Source: Sporolactobacillus kofuensis
GTDB lineage: Bacteria; Bacillota; Bacilli; Bacillales; Sporolactobacillaceae
Reading direction: 5' to 3'
DNA length: 64,000 nt
Assembly (NCBI RefSeq): GCF_042660205.1
Contig: NZ_JBHSTQ010000011.1
Coordinates: 1 to 64,000, forward strand
Shown here: positions 52,388-62,194 of the stretch, one piece after another
Numbering within the stretch: the stretch's first letter is position 1
How the letters are laid out: each line of letters starts with the position of its first letter
Translations under genes and position numbers: made by a program
The notes under the pieces: model-generated
What the model was told of the DNA's origin: nothing
Database searches by the model: none
The model's input: the letters and a program-made list of their open reading frames with translations, nothing else

Positions 52388-52633
52388 CGGTCATTCCCCC
52401 AGGATCAATCAGTCATTCACTCATGCATTTATTTGTTCATTTTATCTATAACAACTTGATTTTTCGCCAAATTATTCATGTTTTCCTGCATAAATAGTAA
52501 CTCTCTATAATTATACATGACGTGACAACCTTCAAGCTAAATTTTGTGAATTTAGTTACATAAAAATTGGTGATTGTGTCCTGGAGATTTCCATTTCAAT
52601 TCCACCAGGGTCAATCTGAATCAGTTTTCTATA
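52388..52633. other. ctpB-minJ intergenic region
   Basis: AT-rich, no open frame with a ribosome-binding site. It must hold the minJ promoter, but I could not assign one with standard spacing. Confidence 0.3.
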
Positions 52634-52670
52634 GAAAAAAGATGACTCAAATTAAACTCTTGAGTCATCT
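52634..52670 (-). terminator. ctpB terminator
   Basis: GATGACTCAA/TTGAGTCATC followed by TTTTTT on the minus strand. Confidence 0.85.
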
Positions 52671-52723
52671 CCGTTACTCTATTCAATTTCATGAGGAACT
52701 TTTGATTTCAGCCCCTAATTCTC

Positions 52724-54184
52724 TCATTTTTGAATGGCGTTCACAATCTCATTAACCGCGGCATTCAGCTGACGATCATTTTTCTGATTGCTGATTGCCG
52801 ATAGCGTTGCCTGCTGCAATGCATCAGCAGTTTTCTGATTAATGATACCTGAAGCAGGAAGTTTCTTTGCTTTCTGGAATGCTTTTACAGCCTGAACGGT
52901 CTGTGCACTGAAATAACCATCGGTGCGTCCAGGATTCTGACCTGCTGCTTTCAACATTTTCTGTGCATCAGCGATCGTGTCGTTATTCTGATCCGCCTTA
53001 AGCGTCTTACCCTTTTTCAAGATGATCGGCGCAACATAGTAGTAATCCGGCTGCTTCACATTAATGGTTGGTTTTATGCCTTTCTTGTGAATCCAGTCAC
53101 CGTTCGGCGTCAGCCATTTGTCGGTTGTTAATTTTAGCTCACTCTTATCGGAGAGTTCAATACCTTGCTGAACAGTCCCTTTACCGAAGGACTTCACACC
53201 GACCAATGGATAGCCACCTGCTTGATGAAGCGCACCGGCGAGAATCTCCGATGCAGAGGCACTTCCGCCGTCAATCAATGCGGTAATTGGATAGTTCTTT
53301 TTCTTTTTCAACGTTGAATAGAACGGCTGCTTTTTACCGGCGCGATCTTCAATTTGAACAATCGGTTTGTTGTCTGGTACAAGCAAGTTACCTATTTTCT
53401 CAACAGCTTGGAGATAACCACCCGGATTGCCACGCACATCAATAATCAAACCTTTCATACCGTTTCCTTCAAGTTTGCTGAGTGCAGTGGAAAATTCTTT
53501 ATCCGTATTCTCGTTGAATTGTGTGATGGCGATATAACCGATCGGTTGACCGTCTCGCTTGATCATCTTACTATCAACAGTCCGAATTGGAATATCATCA
53601 CGCTTAATCGCAAAGGTTAGCGCATTGGCAACTCCAGGCCGTTTAATCCCGATTCGGACGACTGTTCCCTTCTTGCCGCGGATCTTATTCACCGCTTCAT
53701 TAATATCAAGGCCATCCGTTGATTTTCCATTAATCGTAACAATCGCATCTTTTGGCTTTAATCCCGCTTTTTCTGCCGGTGATCCTTTAATTGGTGAAAT
53801 AATGGTGACTTGTTTGCCAACCATTTGGACCTCCGCACCAATCCCTTGGAAGGATGAGGATAACGATTGTGTAAAATCAGATGCTGTCTTCGCATTCATG
53901 TAGCTCGAAAAAGGATCATTCAACGCTTCAATCATGCCCTTAATGGCACCATCATACAGTTTCGATCCGCTGACTTTTTGAAAATATTCCTTTTCAATTA
54001 AATCATGTATTGCCTTAATTTTTGCTGTATCCTTATCTGATATAGTCGAACCGGCTGTCGCTGTTGCAACAGGTGCCTGGCGACTCTGAACAACGCCGAA
54101 CACTGCGTAGGAGCCACCTGCGCCAACGACCAGTGCGATCGCCATAAGCAAAGCGACCACTTTGCCACTGAACTTCTTCATCAT
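52724..54184 (-). CDS. ctpB: carboxy-terminal processing protease CtpB
   Basis: A 486-residue secreted or membrane-anchored S41 peptidase: N-terminal signal anchor (FSGKVVALLMAIALVVGAGG), PDZ domain (SPIKGSPAEKAGLKPKDAIV), catalytic Ser in DGGSASASEILAGAL and Lys in SFGKGTVQ, then a peptidoglycan-binding domain (TDGYFSAQTVQAVKAFQ). In B. subtilis CtpB cleaves SpoIVFA during sporulation. Start at 54184 (MMKKF) follows GAGGAGG. Confidence 0.92.
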   Translation of the reverse strand: MMKKFSGKVVALLMAIALVVGAGGSYAVFGVVQSRQAPVATATAGSTISDKDTAKIKAIHDLIEKEYFQKVSGSKLYDGAIKGMIEALNDPFSSYMNAKTASDFTQSLSSSFQGIGAEVQMVGKQVTIISPIKGSPAEKAGLKPKDAIVTINGKSTDGLDINEAVNKIRGKKGTVVRIGIKRPGVANALTFAIKRDDIPIRTVDSKMIKRDGQPIGYIAITQFNENTDKEFSTALSKLEGNGMKGLIIDVRGNPGGYLQAVEKIGNLLVPDNKPIVQIEDRAGKKQPFYSTLKKKKNYPITALIDGGSASASEILAGALHQAGGYPLVGVKSFGKGTVQQGIELSDKSELKLTTDKWLTPNGDWIHKKGIKPTINVKQPDYYYVAPIILKKGKTLKADQNNDTIADAQKMLKAAGQNPGRTDGYFSAQTVQAVKAFQKAKKLPASGIINQKTADALQQATLSAISNQKNDRQLNAAVNEIVNAIQK

Positions 54185-54470
54185 GTATTGCCTCCTCAAA
54201 ATACGCCGGTGCTCATCGAAAAATGCCGGCATCCAAAAAATTAATAGACTTGATCCAGTAAGCGTAGAGATTCTAATGACTCGGCGGTTAATCTCCAATG
54301 TTCCGAAAGAGCTGTCCCGTTCTCCGACCACATATCATCTTTTTCGCTTATTTGTACTCTTTTATTCATTTTTTCCGAAGAATATAATCCTTATCTTACA
54401 GCAATTGAACAGTCCTGTCTCGAAAACATCATTTTGAACCATGAAAGCTATTCCGTTGATAGGTGTTAGA

Positions 54471-54495
54471 AGAACTGGACAAAAACCGTCCAGTC
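54471..54495. terminator. weak hairpin between ctpB and ftsX
   Basis: ACTGGAC/GTCCAGT stem with a short T-rich tail. It may be a leftover terminator. Confidence 0.4.
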
Positions 54496-54514
54496 CTTTC
54501 TTTACATCAATTCT

Positions 54515-54625
54515 GCTTCGTTTTCTCGCTTGCCACGGGTGATCCAGGAGCCTCCTCGGCCATTCATAAATCTGCCGAGTCACCCGAGCTCACTTTCCTG
54601 CAGGCGTCTCGCATCTTCGCCGAAT
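54515..54625. repeat. GC-rich dispersed repeat, copy D
   Basis: Contains GATCCAGGAGCCTCCTCGGC and CCTGCAGGCGTCTCGCATCT (54597-54616), near-identical to the core of copy A. It lies directly beyond the ftsX terminator. Confidence 0.65.
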
Positions 54626-54654
54626 TTTTAAGTTAAAATTGTTACTCTCTTATT

Positions 54655-54688
54655 TTAAAAAAAACCACCTGAAGAATACGGGTGGCTT
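54655..54688 (-). terminator. ftsEX terminator
   Basis: GCCACC/GGTGGT stem followed by eight T on the minus strand, just after ftsX. Confidence 0.82.
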
Positions 54689-54694
54689 CGAAAT

Positions 54695-55588
54695 TCAAAC
54701 TTTCAAGAACTTACGTACAGAACTCATGCTGCCCCAGACGCCGATTATTGCACCGATACCGACCAGCAACAGGCTCAAATTCGTCGTCATGGTGTGATAA
54801 GGGATCAACCGGATGAACATCTGCTGCAGATTGCCTCCAAGGCCGTAATAGGCGAATCGGTACACAACCATGACCAATACGACCGGAATCACCGATCCAA
54901 GAATTCCCATGACCAAACCTTCAATGAAATATGGCCACCGGACAAAGGCATTCGTCGCACCAACCAGTTTCATGATTTCAATTTCTCGGCGACGCGCAAC
55001 AATCGTTAGCTTAATGGTATTCGCAATCAAGAATACCGAGGTAAACAGCAAACCGATAATCAATACGATGCCGACATTTCGAGCAATTCTTATGAAATGG
55101 AACAACTTTTCAACCGTACCTTTTCCATAACGCACATCGGTGACATTCGGTAAATCTCTCACCTGGTTAGCGACATGAATCGTTTGTTCCGGTTTCTTCG
55201 TTTTTAGAATAAATGCGTTGGGCAGCGGATTTTCCTTCTGAAGATCAGCAAAGCTCTTCTTATCATTGCCAAGACTCTTCATCAGGCTGTTCAAGCCTTG
55301 TTTCTTAGACTGGAACTGTACAGACTGCACATTTTTAACTTCCTTGAGGTCTTGTTCAAGCGCATCCTGCTGTGCTTGTGTGATGGATTGATCCAAATAG
55401 ACACGAACCTCAACATCACTTTCAATATCGCCGGCGATCTTGTTTAGGTTAAACATTACCATCAGGAACAGACCAACCAGAACGAGTGACACGGTTACAG
55501 CACTCACTGAAGCGAACGTCATCCAACCGTTCCGTCCGAGGCTCTTAAAGCTTTCATTGACATGTCTTCTCAGAGTTCTAATCTTCAT
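54695..55588 (-). CDS. ftsX: cell-division protein FtsX
   Basis: A 297-residue permease-like protein: one helix near 28-48, an extracellular domain of about 110 residues, then three helices, the FtsX plan. Conserved GRNGWMTFASVSAVTVSL. With FtsE it activates the peptidoglycan hydrolase CwlO and affects sporulation. It overlaps ftsE by 11 bases; an ATG at 55594 is an alternative start. Confidence 0.95.
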   Translation of the reverse strand: MKIRTLRRHVNESFKSLGRNGWMTFASVSAVTVSLVLVGLFLMVMFNLNKIAGDIESDVEVRVYLDQSITQAQQDALEQDLKEVKNVQSVQFQSKKQGLNSLMKSLGNDKKSFADLQKENPLPNAFILKTKKPEQTIHVANQVRDLPNVTDVRYGKGTVEKLFHFIRIARNVGIVLIIGLLFTSVFLIANTIKLTIVARRREIEIMKLVGATNAFVRWPYFIEGLVMGILGSVIPVVLVMVVYRFAYYGLGGNLQQMFIRLIPYHTMTTNLSLLLVGIGAIIGVWGSMSSVRKFLKV

Positions 55589-56273
55589 AGCCATAGTCCC
55601 CTTCCTGCTGGTCACGCACTATCATACCGCCTTCAAGAGCAATAACTCTGTGCCTGATCTTATTAACAATATCTCGGTTGTGGGTTGCCATGACAATTGT
55701 TGTTCCCTGTTCATTGATCCTTTTGAACACGTCCATAATCTGCCATGAAGTTTCCGGGTCAAGGTTACCTGTAGGTTCGTCGGCAATCAATACAGGAGGA
55801 CGGTTGCATATTGAGCGCGCAATGGATACCCGCTGCTGCTCGCCACCGGAAAGTTGATCCGGAAATGAGCGCATTTTATGTTTCAAGCCGACCAGATCAA
55901 GTACTTCCATGACACGCTTCTTGATCGTCCGCGGATGTTCTTCAATAACTTCAAGTGCGAACGCCACATTTTCATAGACCGTCAGTTTCGGCAATAATCG
56001 GAAGTCCTGAAAGACAACACCAATTTTACGTCGAAAATATGGGACCTGACGCTCACGCAAATTCGCGATATTTTTATTATTAATGAATATCTTGCCTCTT
56101 GTAGGCTTCAATTCTCTAAAAATCATTTTAATAAACGTTGATTTACCTGCCCCACTTGGGCCAACAATATAGACAAATTCGCCTTGTTTGACAGACAGAT
56201 CAATGCCGTTCAATGCCATGACCCCATTTGGGTAGGCTTTCCAGACATTTTGCATCAAAATTACGTCTTCCAT
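55578..56273 (-). CDS. ftsE: cell-division ATP-binding protein FtsE
   Basis: A 231-residue ABC ATPase: Walker A GPSGAGKST, Q-loop VFQDFRLL, signature LSGGEQQR, Walker B VLIADEPTGNLD and H-loop ATHNR. Partner of FtsX, encoded immediately downstream with overlap. ATG at 56273 chosen for AAGGAA. Confidence 0.95.
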   Translation of the reverse strand: MEDVILMQNVWKAYPNGVMALNGIDLSVKQGEFVYIVGPSGAGKSTFIKMIFRELKPTRGKIFINNKNIANLRERQVPYFRRKIGVVFQDFRLLPKLTVYENVAFALEVIEEHPRTIKKRVMEVLDLVGLKHKMRSFPDQLSGGEQQRVSIARSICNRPPVLIADEPTGNLDPETSWQIMDVFKRINEQGTTIVMATHNRDIVNKIRHRVIALEGGMIVRDQQEGDYGYED

Positions 56274-56646
56274 AAAGTTCCTTCCCCCAAAATCTTTTTT
56301 GCACATTTTGTCTTTATTTCTAGAAATCTGTCTGATTCACTCATTTCTATGTAAAACCATTCGCACGAATCATTAAAATGGGTGGGTTGCCATGAAGTTA
56401 AGCAAGGACACCATTTTTGCGCACAAACTATGTAGAAAAACAAAACACTCCACTAATCAATAGTAATTATACCATCAGAATCCGACATAATCCCTACGAA
56501 AATTATTACATTTCAATTTCAAATGAAGTATTGTAATGAAATTTTTTGATGAAAAATGGCGAATAACGCCGGTGAAACGGTTAGATTCTTCTCTACCCGG
56601 AACTAATATGAGTCCCCTTTTTCTTGATGTAATTGTCCGATTGTGG
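56274..56646. other. upstream region of ftsE
   Basis: No gene. The cytochrome gene cccB that sits here in B. subtilis is absent. The promoter could not be assigned. Confidence 0.3.
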
Positions 56647-56702
56647 TTTTCGCGCGTGGGCTTCCGCTTTTCGCGCATTGATTCCCTATTTTTATGCATT
56701 GG
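56647..56702. repeat. three-unit repeat, period 21-22 bp (TGCGC core)
   Basis: On the minus strand the units AATGCATAAAA (from 56700), AATGCGCGAAAA (from 56679) and ACGCGCGAAAA (from 56657) follow at 21 and 22 bp. Same design and core as 50207-50263. Confidence 0.55.
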
Positions 56703-56743
56703 CTAAACATTAATCAGAAGTCGATTATTTTCTAGGCAACAAA

Positions 56744-56771
56744 AAAACGGAGGTGAAATTCCCTCCGCTTA
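56744..56771 (-). terminator. terminator of the YitT-family gene
   Basis: CGGAGG/CCTCCG stem followed by seven T on the minus strand. Confidence 0.85.
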
Positions 56772-56789
56772 AGTCTTAAAGCAAGTCCC

Positions 56790-57686
56790 TTAACTGCGTT
56801 TATAGAAACCTTTACCAAATACCTCAGTTGCATTGGTCAAAATGAAAAAGGAATCCGGATCAATCGAGCGAACTAACTGCTTTAGGTGTGTCAATTCACC
56901 CTGTGAAACGACAGTCATCAGCATCGGCCGATTATCGCCGGTATAACCCCCTTGGCTCGTAATTCGCGTCACACCACGATCAATTTCATCCAGGATTGCT
57001 TGACGCATTTCATCTTCTCTTTCAGAAATGATCAGTGCCATCTTTTCTGTATTAAAGCCGAGCTGCACAACATCAATCATTTTAGCCGTTACATAAATAC
57101 TGATTAATGCGTAGAGTGCCGCCCCAAGCGACATGAAGAAAGCTGAAGTGAGTACAATCACCCCGTCAAAAAGTGAGACACAAACCCCTAAGGAAATGCC
57201 GGTATACTTATGTACAATTTGTCCGGCGAGTGCTGTGCCTCCAGTAGAGCCGCGCCCACGAAAAACAAGTCCTAAACCAACCCCGGTACCGACGCCGCCA
57301 AACAAAGCACCAAGTAATGGGCTCTGCGTTGCAGCAGGGACCTCGGCTGTCAAGAAAACGAAGAACGGCAACGTCACCGTGCCAAGCAAGATCTTCATCA
57401 TGTAATCTAAATAACCAAATTCTTTGCCAAGAATTACTAAACCTAAAATGAAAATCGGTAGATTCAATCCCCACTGGGTGTAAGAAGGTGCCCAGCCGAG
57501 CGTCCAGTGCAACACAATACTGATCCCAGCCACGCCGCCGGAGGCAATATGGGTCGGAAGCATAAAGGTGTTAAACGTAATTCCGACGATAAACGAACCG
57601 ATAATGACGAGAATATAGTCCATTAAAATGGCAAATTTTCCACGCGGAACAACCGTATGCTTGTCCCTTTTCTTGAAGAAATACAT
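56790..57686 (-). CDS. YitT-family membrane protein (YvjA-like)
   Basis: A 298-residue protein with five to six membrane helices (LPTHIASGGVAGISIVLHW, GRGSTGGTALAGQI), followed by a soluble DUF2179 domain from about 215 (RGVTRITSQGGYTG). Function unknown in the family. It occupies the position of yvjA between ftsE and prfB in Bacillus. Confidence 0.88.
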   Translation of the reverse strand: MYFFKKRDKHTVVPRGKFAILMDYILVIIGSFIVGITFNTFMLPTHIASGGVAGISIVLHWTLGWAPSYTQWGLNLPIFILGLVILGKEFGYLDYMMKILLGTVTLPFFVFLTAEVPAATQSPLLGALFGGVGTGVGLGLVFRGRGSTGGTALAGQIVHKYTGISLGVCVSLFDGVIVLTSAFFMSLGAALYALISIYVTAKMIDVVQLGFNTEKMALIISEREDEMRQAILDEIDRGVTRITSQGGYTGDNRPMLMTVVSQGELTHLKQLVRSIDPDSFFILTNATEVFGKGFYKRS

Positions 57687-57952
57687 AAAAATGCTCCTTT
57701 ACCGGAAGAACAGTCGGTTTCACTAAATACTGTTCTCCAAAATCCAAAAAAATAGAAGAATGCTCTTATTTTAATGCATGCGTTTCATAATGGTCAATCG
57801 ACTTCTACATGATTGACGTTAAATCGCTCATCAATAAAATAAATCCTGAGAAAAAAGTAAGTCGCGCCAAACGGATCCGGATCCGTACGCGTGCCAAAAA
57901 CCTGTATTGCGCGCGAGTCTGCTTCGAAGCCGCACGAAAAATCGATGGTGAT

Positions 57953-57977
57953 GCGCGTATCTCATTAAAATACGCGC
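57953..57977. repeat. 8-bp inverted repeat next to prfB terminator
   Basis: Perfect GCGCGTAT/ATACGCGC arms with nine bases between, in a 350-base spacer that is otherwise without a supported gene. Role unknown. Confidence 0.4.
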
Positions 57978-57979
57978 AA

Positions 57980-58020
57980 AAAAGGTGTCTCACAGTCATT
58001 AGACTTTTGAGACACCCTCT
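57980..58020 (-). terminator. prfB terminator
   Basis: GGTGTCTCA/TGAGACACC with an inner AGTC/GACT stem and six T on the minus strand. Sequence, loop included, is almost the same as at 31909-31949. Confidence 0.88.
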
Positions 58021-58033
58021 CTAACCTTGCGTT

Positions 58034-59132
58034 TCACAGATGTAGGCGCAGGTATGCATCAATAAACGGATCAATATCTCCGTCCATGACGCGGTTCACG
58101 TCACCAATTTCAACATTGGTGCGATGATCCTTCACCATGGAATAGGGGTGGAAGACATAGGAACGAATCTGGCTTCCCCAGCCGATTTCTTTCTGCTCGC
58201 CGTGGAGTGCAGCCATTTCTGCTTCCTTTTTCTCTTCTTCCAATTGGTATAAGCGTGATTTCAACATCTTCATTGCCTGATCACGGTTCTGAAATTGCGA
58301 CCGTTCCGACTGGCAACTCACAACAATACCGGTCGGGAGGTGCGTCATGCGCACAGCGGAAGAGGTCTTATTGATGTGCTGACCACCGGCACCACTCGAG
58401 CGAAACACATCGACACGCAAGTCTTCCGGACGCACTTCGATCTCAATATCATCATCAAGTTCCGGAACAACTTCACATGAAACGAAAGAGGTGTGTCTCC
58501 GTCCGGCAGCATCAAATGGCGAAATACGTACCAGTCGATGAATGCCTTTTTCTGCCTTCAGGTAACCAAATGCATCCGGCCCTTTGATCAGCAGGGTCAC
58601 ACTTTTCACACCGGCTTCATCACCCGGCAGATAGTCCAATGTTTCTACAGCAAATCCTTTATTTTCCGCCCAGCGTGTGTACATACGCAGCAGCATCGAT
58701 GCCCAGTCCTGAGCTTCAGTACCACCGGCACCCGGGTGCAATTCAAGAATTGCATTATTGCGGTCATGCGGTCCACTCAGTAGTAAGCGTGTTTCGTAAT
58801 GATTAAATGCCTCACGCGCTTCCCCAAGTGATTCTTCCAGCTCCGCTTTGAGGTCTTCGTCTTCCTCTTCTTTGACCAATTCATAGGCAACTTGAAGATC
58901 TTCGAATTTGGTTTCCAGGTCGGTGAGACTATCAACCTTCCCCTTTAACTCATTGGATTCATCAATGACCTTCTGAGCTTTTTCATTATTATCCCAGAAG
59001 CCTGGCATTGACATTTTTTCATCCAATTCAGCGATCTTTGCCTTCTTGTTATCTAAGTCAAAGAGACCCCCTAAACTCTTTGAGACGAGTTTCCATCTCA
59101 TCAATTTCGTGTTTCATTTCAGGTAAATCCAT
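58034..59132 (-). CDS. prfB: peptide chain release factor 2, with programmed +1 frameshift
   Basis: RF2 is encoded in two frames. Frame 0 starts at ATG 59132 (MDLPEMKHEIDEM) and runs 24 codons to CTT then an in-frame TGA at 59060-59058, preceded by the SD-like AGGGGG. Slipping by one base gives CTT-(T)-GAC and continues for 341 codons, about 365 residues in total, the family length. Stop-codon recognition SPF (ISPFDAAG) and catalytic GGQ (SSGAGGQHINK) are present. RF2 reads its own TGA, so low RF2 favours the shift. 29 bases after secA. Confidence 0.97.
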
Positions 59133-59161
59133 GTTCATCCTACTTTCCATTTCGCACAGAA

Positions 59162-61681
59162 TTATTTTCCGTGGCAGTTTTTATATTTTTTACCGCTGCC
59201 GCATGGGCACGGATCATTACGGCCAACATGTACTTTGCGCTTCACTGGTTGCTTCTTTGCCGGTTCGTCGTCCTGACCACCAGAGATAACGCGCAGACCA
59301 TGAGTCACACGTTCACGTTGAATCGGCTCCTCTTCACGAATTTCTGCTTTCATGAGGAAGTTTACGATTTCTTCGTCAATGCTGGCAACCATTTCTTCAA
59401 ACATCTTGAAGCCTTCAATATTGTATTCACGGTATGGATCTACTTGACCGTAAGCACGCAGGTAAATACCTTCACGGAGCTGTTCCATCGCATCGATGTG
59501 ATCCATCCACTTTGTATCAACCGTACGCAGAGTAATCACACGCTCAAATTCGCGCATCCGTTCCGTAGTGAAGAGTTCTTCTTTTTCATCGTAGCGATCG
59601 ATCGCTTTTGCATAAAGTTCATCGATCATCTCTTCAGGATCTTTACCATCCAAATCCTTGAGCGATAGGCTGCCTTCATCGAACACTTTAGCATTCAAGT
59701 AGTCAATAACACCTTGAAGATCCCATTCTTCCGGCACTTCGCGTTCCGGTGTGTGTGCCTGAACTTGGCTCTCAATAACAAGCTTGATCATGCCTTCAAT
59801 ATCAGGACGGAGATTCTTCGATTCGAGTACTTCCATACGCTGTTTATAGATGATTTCACGTTGTTGGCGCATAACGTCGTCAAACTTAAGCAATTGCTTA
59901 CGGGCATCAAAGTTATTTCCTTCAACACGCTTCTGTGCAGCTTCCACTGATTTGCTGACGAGCTTGCTTTCAATCGGTGACGAATCATCCATACCGATGC
60001 GTTCCATCCAGCTCTTCATTTTATCGGAACCGAACCGTTTCATCAAGTCATCTTCAAGCGACAAATAGAAACGGGATTCACCAGGATCGCCTTGACGTCC
60101 AGAACGTCCACGCAACTGGTTATCAATACGGCGAGACTCATGACGCTCCGTACCGAGAATGAATAGCCCACCAAGGTCAGCGACACCTTCACCAAGTTTA
60201 ATATCGGTACCACGACCAGCCATGTTCGTGGCGATTGTTACCGACCCTGCTTGACCGGCGTTTTCAATGATTTCTGCTTCGCGCGCATGGTTCTTCGCGT
60301 TCAATACGTTGTGCGGTATACCGCGCCTTTTAAGTAGTTTCGAAATCAATTCAGAAGTTTCAACAGCTACAGTACCCACCAATACCGGTTGACCGCGATG
60401 ATAAAGTGTTGCGATTTCATCGACAACTGCATTGAACTTACCTTTTTGTGTTTTATAAATTAAATCCGGATTATCAACACGGATCATTGGTTTATTCGTT
60501 GGGATTTCAATAACATCCATATTGTAGATACTTTGGAATTCTTCTTCTTCGGTCTTCGCCGTACCAGTCATACCGGAGAGCTTTTTATACATACGGAAGA
60601 AGTTCTGCAAAGTAATTGTTGCTAAGGTCTTGCTTTCGCTCTGAACCTCAAGCCCTTCCTTAGCTTCAATTGCTTGGTGAAGCCCTTCGCTGTAGCGACG
60701 ACCTTGCATCAAACGGCCGGTAAACGGATCGACAATGATGATCTGACCATCCTGCACAACATAATCTGTATCACGATGCATGATCGCATGTGCCTTCAAT
60801 GCTTCGCTCACATGGTGATTAATCGTTACATTGGAATAGTCATACAAGTTCTTAATGCCGAAGAAGTTTTCTGCCTTGGTCATCCCTTCTTCAGTCAACT
60901 GTACCGATTTTGTCTTCAGGTCAACGGTGTAATCCTGTTTTTCAGTCAGAAGGCGGGCGAATTGGTTCGCACGTACGTAAAGGTCGGTCGACTTCTCGGC
61001 ATTACCGGAAATGATCAATGGCGTACGCGCTTCGTCAATGAGAATGGAGTCCACTTCATCGACAATCGCAAAGTTTAATGGACGCTGTACCATTTCTTCC
61101 TTATACAGCACCATGTTGTCACGCAAGTAATCGAAGCCAAATTCACTGTTCGTACCGTATGTTATGTCGGCACCATAGGCTTCTTTCTTTTCCTCAGGAG
61201 ATAACCCGTTCGTGTTCAAACCAACGGACAACCCGAGGAAATTGTAGAGCAGTCCCATTTGCTCAGCATCACGGGAGGCTAGATAATCATTGACCGTAAC
61301 CAAGTGAGCACCCTTGCCTGCCAATGCGTTCAAATAAAGCGGCATGGTTGCGACCAGCGTTTTACCTTCACCGGTTTTCATTTCAGCGATGTTTCCTTGA
61401 TGCAGTGCAATCGCACCGATTAACTGAACATAGTAAGGGGTCATGCCCAAAATACGTGTCGATGCTTCACGTACAACCGCAAATGCTTCCGGCAGCAAAT
61501 CATCCAGCGTTTCACCATTTTCCAAACGCTGCCTGAACTCCGGCGTCTTTGCTTGAAGATCGTCATCGCTCAGCGCCTTCATTTCATCGGCTAATTTCTC
61601 AATCTCATGCGCGACTTTTTCCATCTTGCTGAGCTTGCGGAGGCTTGTATCCCCTAAAACCCTTTTGAGCATTCCTATCAT
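59162..61681 (-). CDS. secA: preprotein translocase ATPase SecA
   Basis: An 839-residue motor: Walker A MKTGEGKTL, DEVDSILIDEARTP, GRGTDIKLGEGV and RGRSGRQGDPG, and the C-terminal zinc tail NDPCPCGSGKKYKNCHG. It drives export through SecYEG (SecG at 22210). ATG at 61681 with GAGGTG nine bases upstream preferred; 61672 is also possible. Followed by prfB, as in Bacillus. Confidence 0.96.
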   Translation of the reverse strand: MIGMLKRVLGDTSLRKLSKMEKVAHEIEKLADEMKALSDDDLQAKTPEFRQRLENGETLDDLLPEAFAVVREASTRILGMTPYYVQLIGAIALHQGNIAEMKTGEGKTLVATMPLYLNALAGKGAHLVTVNDYLASRDAEQMGLLYNFLGLSVGLNTNGLSPEEKKEAYGADITYGTNSEFGFDYLRDNMVLYKEEMVQRPLNFAIVDEVDSILIDEARTPLIISGNAEKSTDLYVRANQFARLLTEKQDYTVDLKTKSVQLTEEGMTKAENFFGIKNLYDYSNVTINHHVSEALKAHAIMHRDTDYVVQDGQIIIVDPFTGRLMQGRRYSEGLHQAIEAKEGLEVQSESKTLATITLQNFFRMYKKLSGMTGTAKTEEEEFQSIYNMDVIEIPTNKPMIRVDNPDLIYKTQKGKFNAVVDEIATLYHRGQPVLVGTVAVETSELISKLLKRRGIPHNVLNAKNHAREAEIIENAGQAGSVTIATNMAGRGTDIKLGEGVADLGGLFILGTERHESRRIDNQLRGRSGRQGDPGESRFYLSLEDDLMKRFGSDKMKSWMERIGMDDSSPIESKLVSKSVEAAQKRVEGNNFDARKQLLKFDDVMRQQREIIYKQRMEVLESKNLRPDIEGMIKLVIESQVQAHTPEREVPEEWDLQGVIDYLNAKVFDEGSLSLKDLDGKDPEEMIDELYAKAIDRYDEKEELFTTERMREFERVITLRTVDTKWMDHIDAMEQLREGIYLRAYGQVDPYREYNIEGFKMFEEMVASIDEEIVNFLMKAEIREEEPIQRERVTHGLRVISGGQDDEPAKKQPVKRKVHVGRNDPCPCGSGKKYKNCHGK

Positions 61682-62139
61682 GCCTGCATACACCTCATTT
61701 AAGATTTCTGATTTGGTGCCATTTGCCCGCACCTTCACAGTCAATCACTCTATCTTGCTTTCACGTATAAACCTGTCCGAAAAAAGTTCTTCATCAATAT
61801 GTTCTCTATTTTATCAATATTCGCCGACTGTGACAATTGCAGCGCGATTCGTTCATGATATTGACGCAATAACAATCAATCACTCACAATACGTTCGCAA
61901 TCAGTTGACCTTTTACGGGTTAGCGAAATGTGAATAAGTCGAACAATTTACATTATAAGGTAAAATATAGAAGTTGGAAATAGACAGCTCCGTGGACAAA
62001 ACCCTAATAAGGGATCTGAATTTGATTTTTCCTATTCCCCTAGTGCTAGGGTAGCTTATCGGTCTGTTTGGTAATTTTATCGATCGTTTCAGCAGTTTTA
62101 TCGGTCTGTTTTATGATCCGAGTGTTCATCACTTAAAAG
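61682..62139. other. secA upstream region
   Basis: No supported gene. Contains the 21-bp-period repeat at 62056-62110 (listed separately). The secA promoter could not be fixed. Confidence 0.3.
62056..62110. repeat. three-unit repeat, period exactly 21 bp (TTATCG core)
   Basis: TTATCGGTCTGTTTGG starts at 62056, TTATCGATCGTTTC at 62077 and TTATCGGTCTGTTTTA at 62098. Spacing is 21 bp twice, about two helical turns. Confidence 0.65.
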
Positions 62140-62140
62140 A

Positions 62141-62166
62141 GGAGATTCGCATCTGCGAACCTCCCC
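62141..62166 (-). terminator. hpf terminator
   Basis: GGAGGTTCGC/GCGAATCTCC stem followed by TCTTTT on the minus strand. Confidence 0.82.
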
Positions 62167-62194
62167 TCAGCTGTATATTGATAATGATTTAATG

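Noticed and set aside
57809..58024. Plus-strand frame of 71 codons next to prfB
   Set aside because: No ribosome-binding site, runs through the prfB terminator, and its composition comes from GC-rich palindromes.
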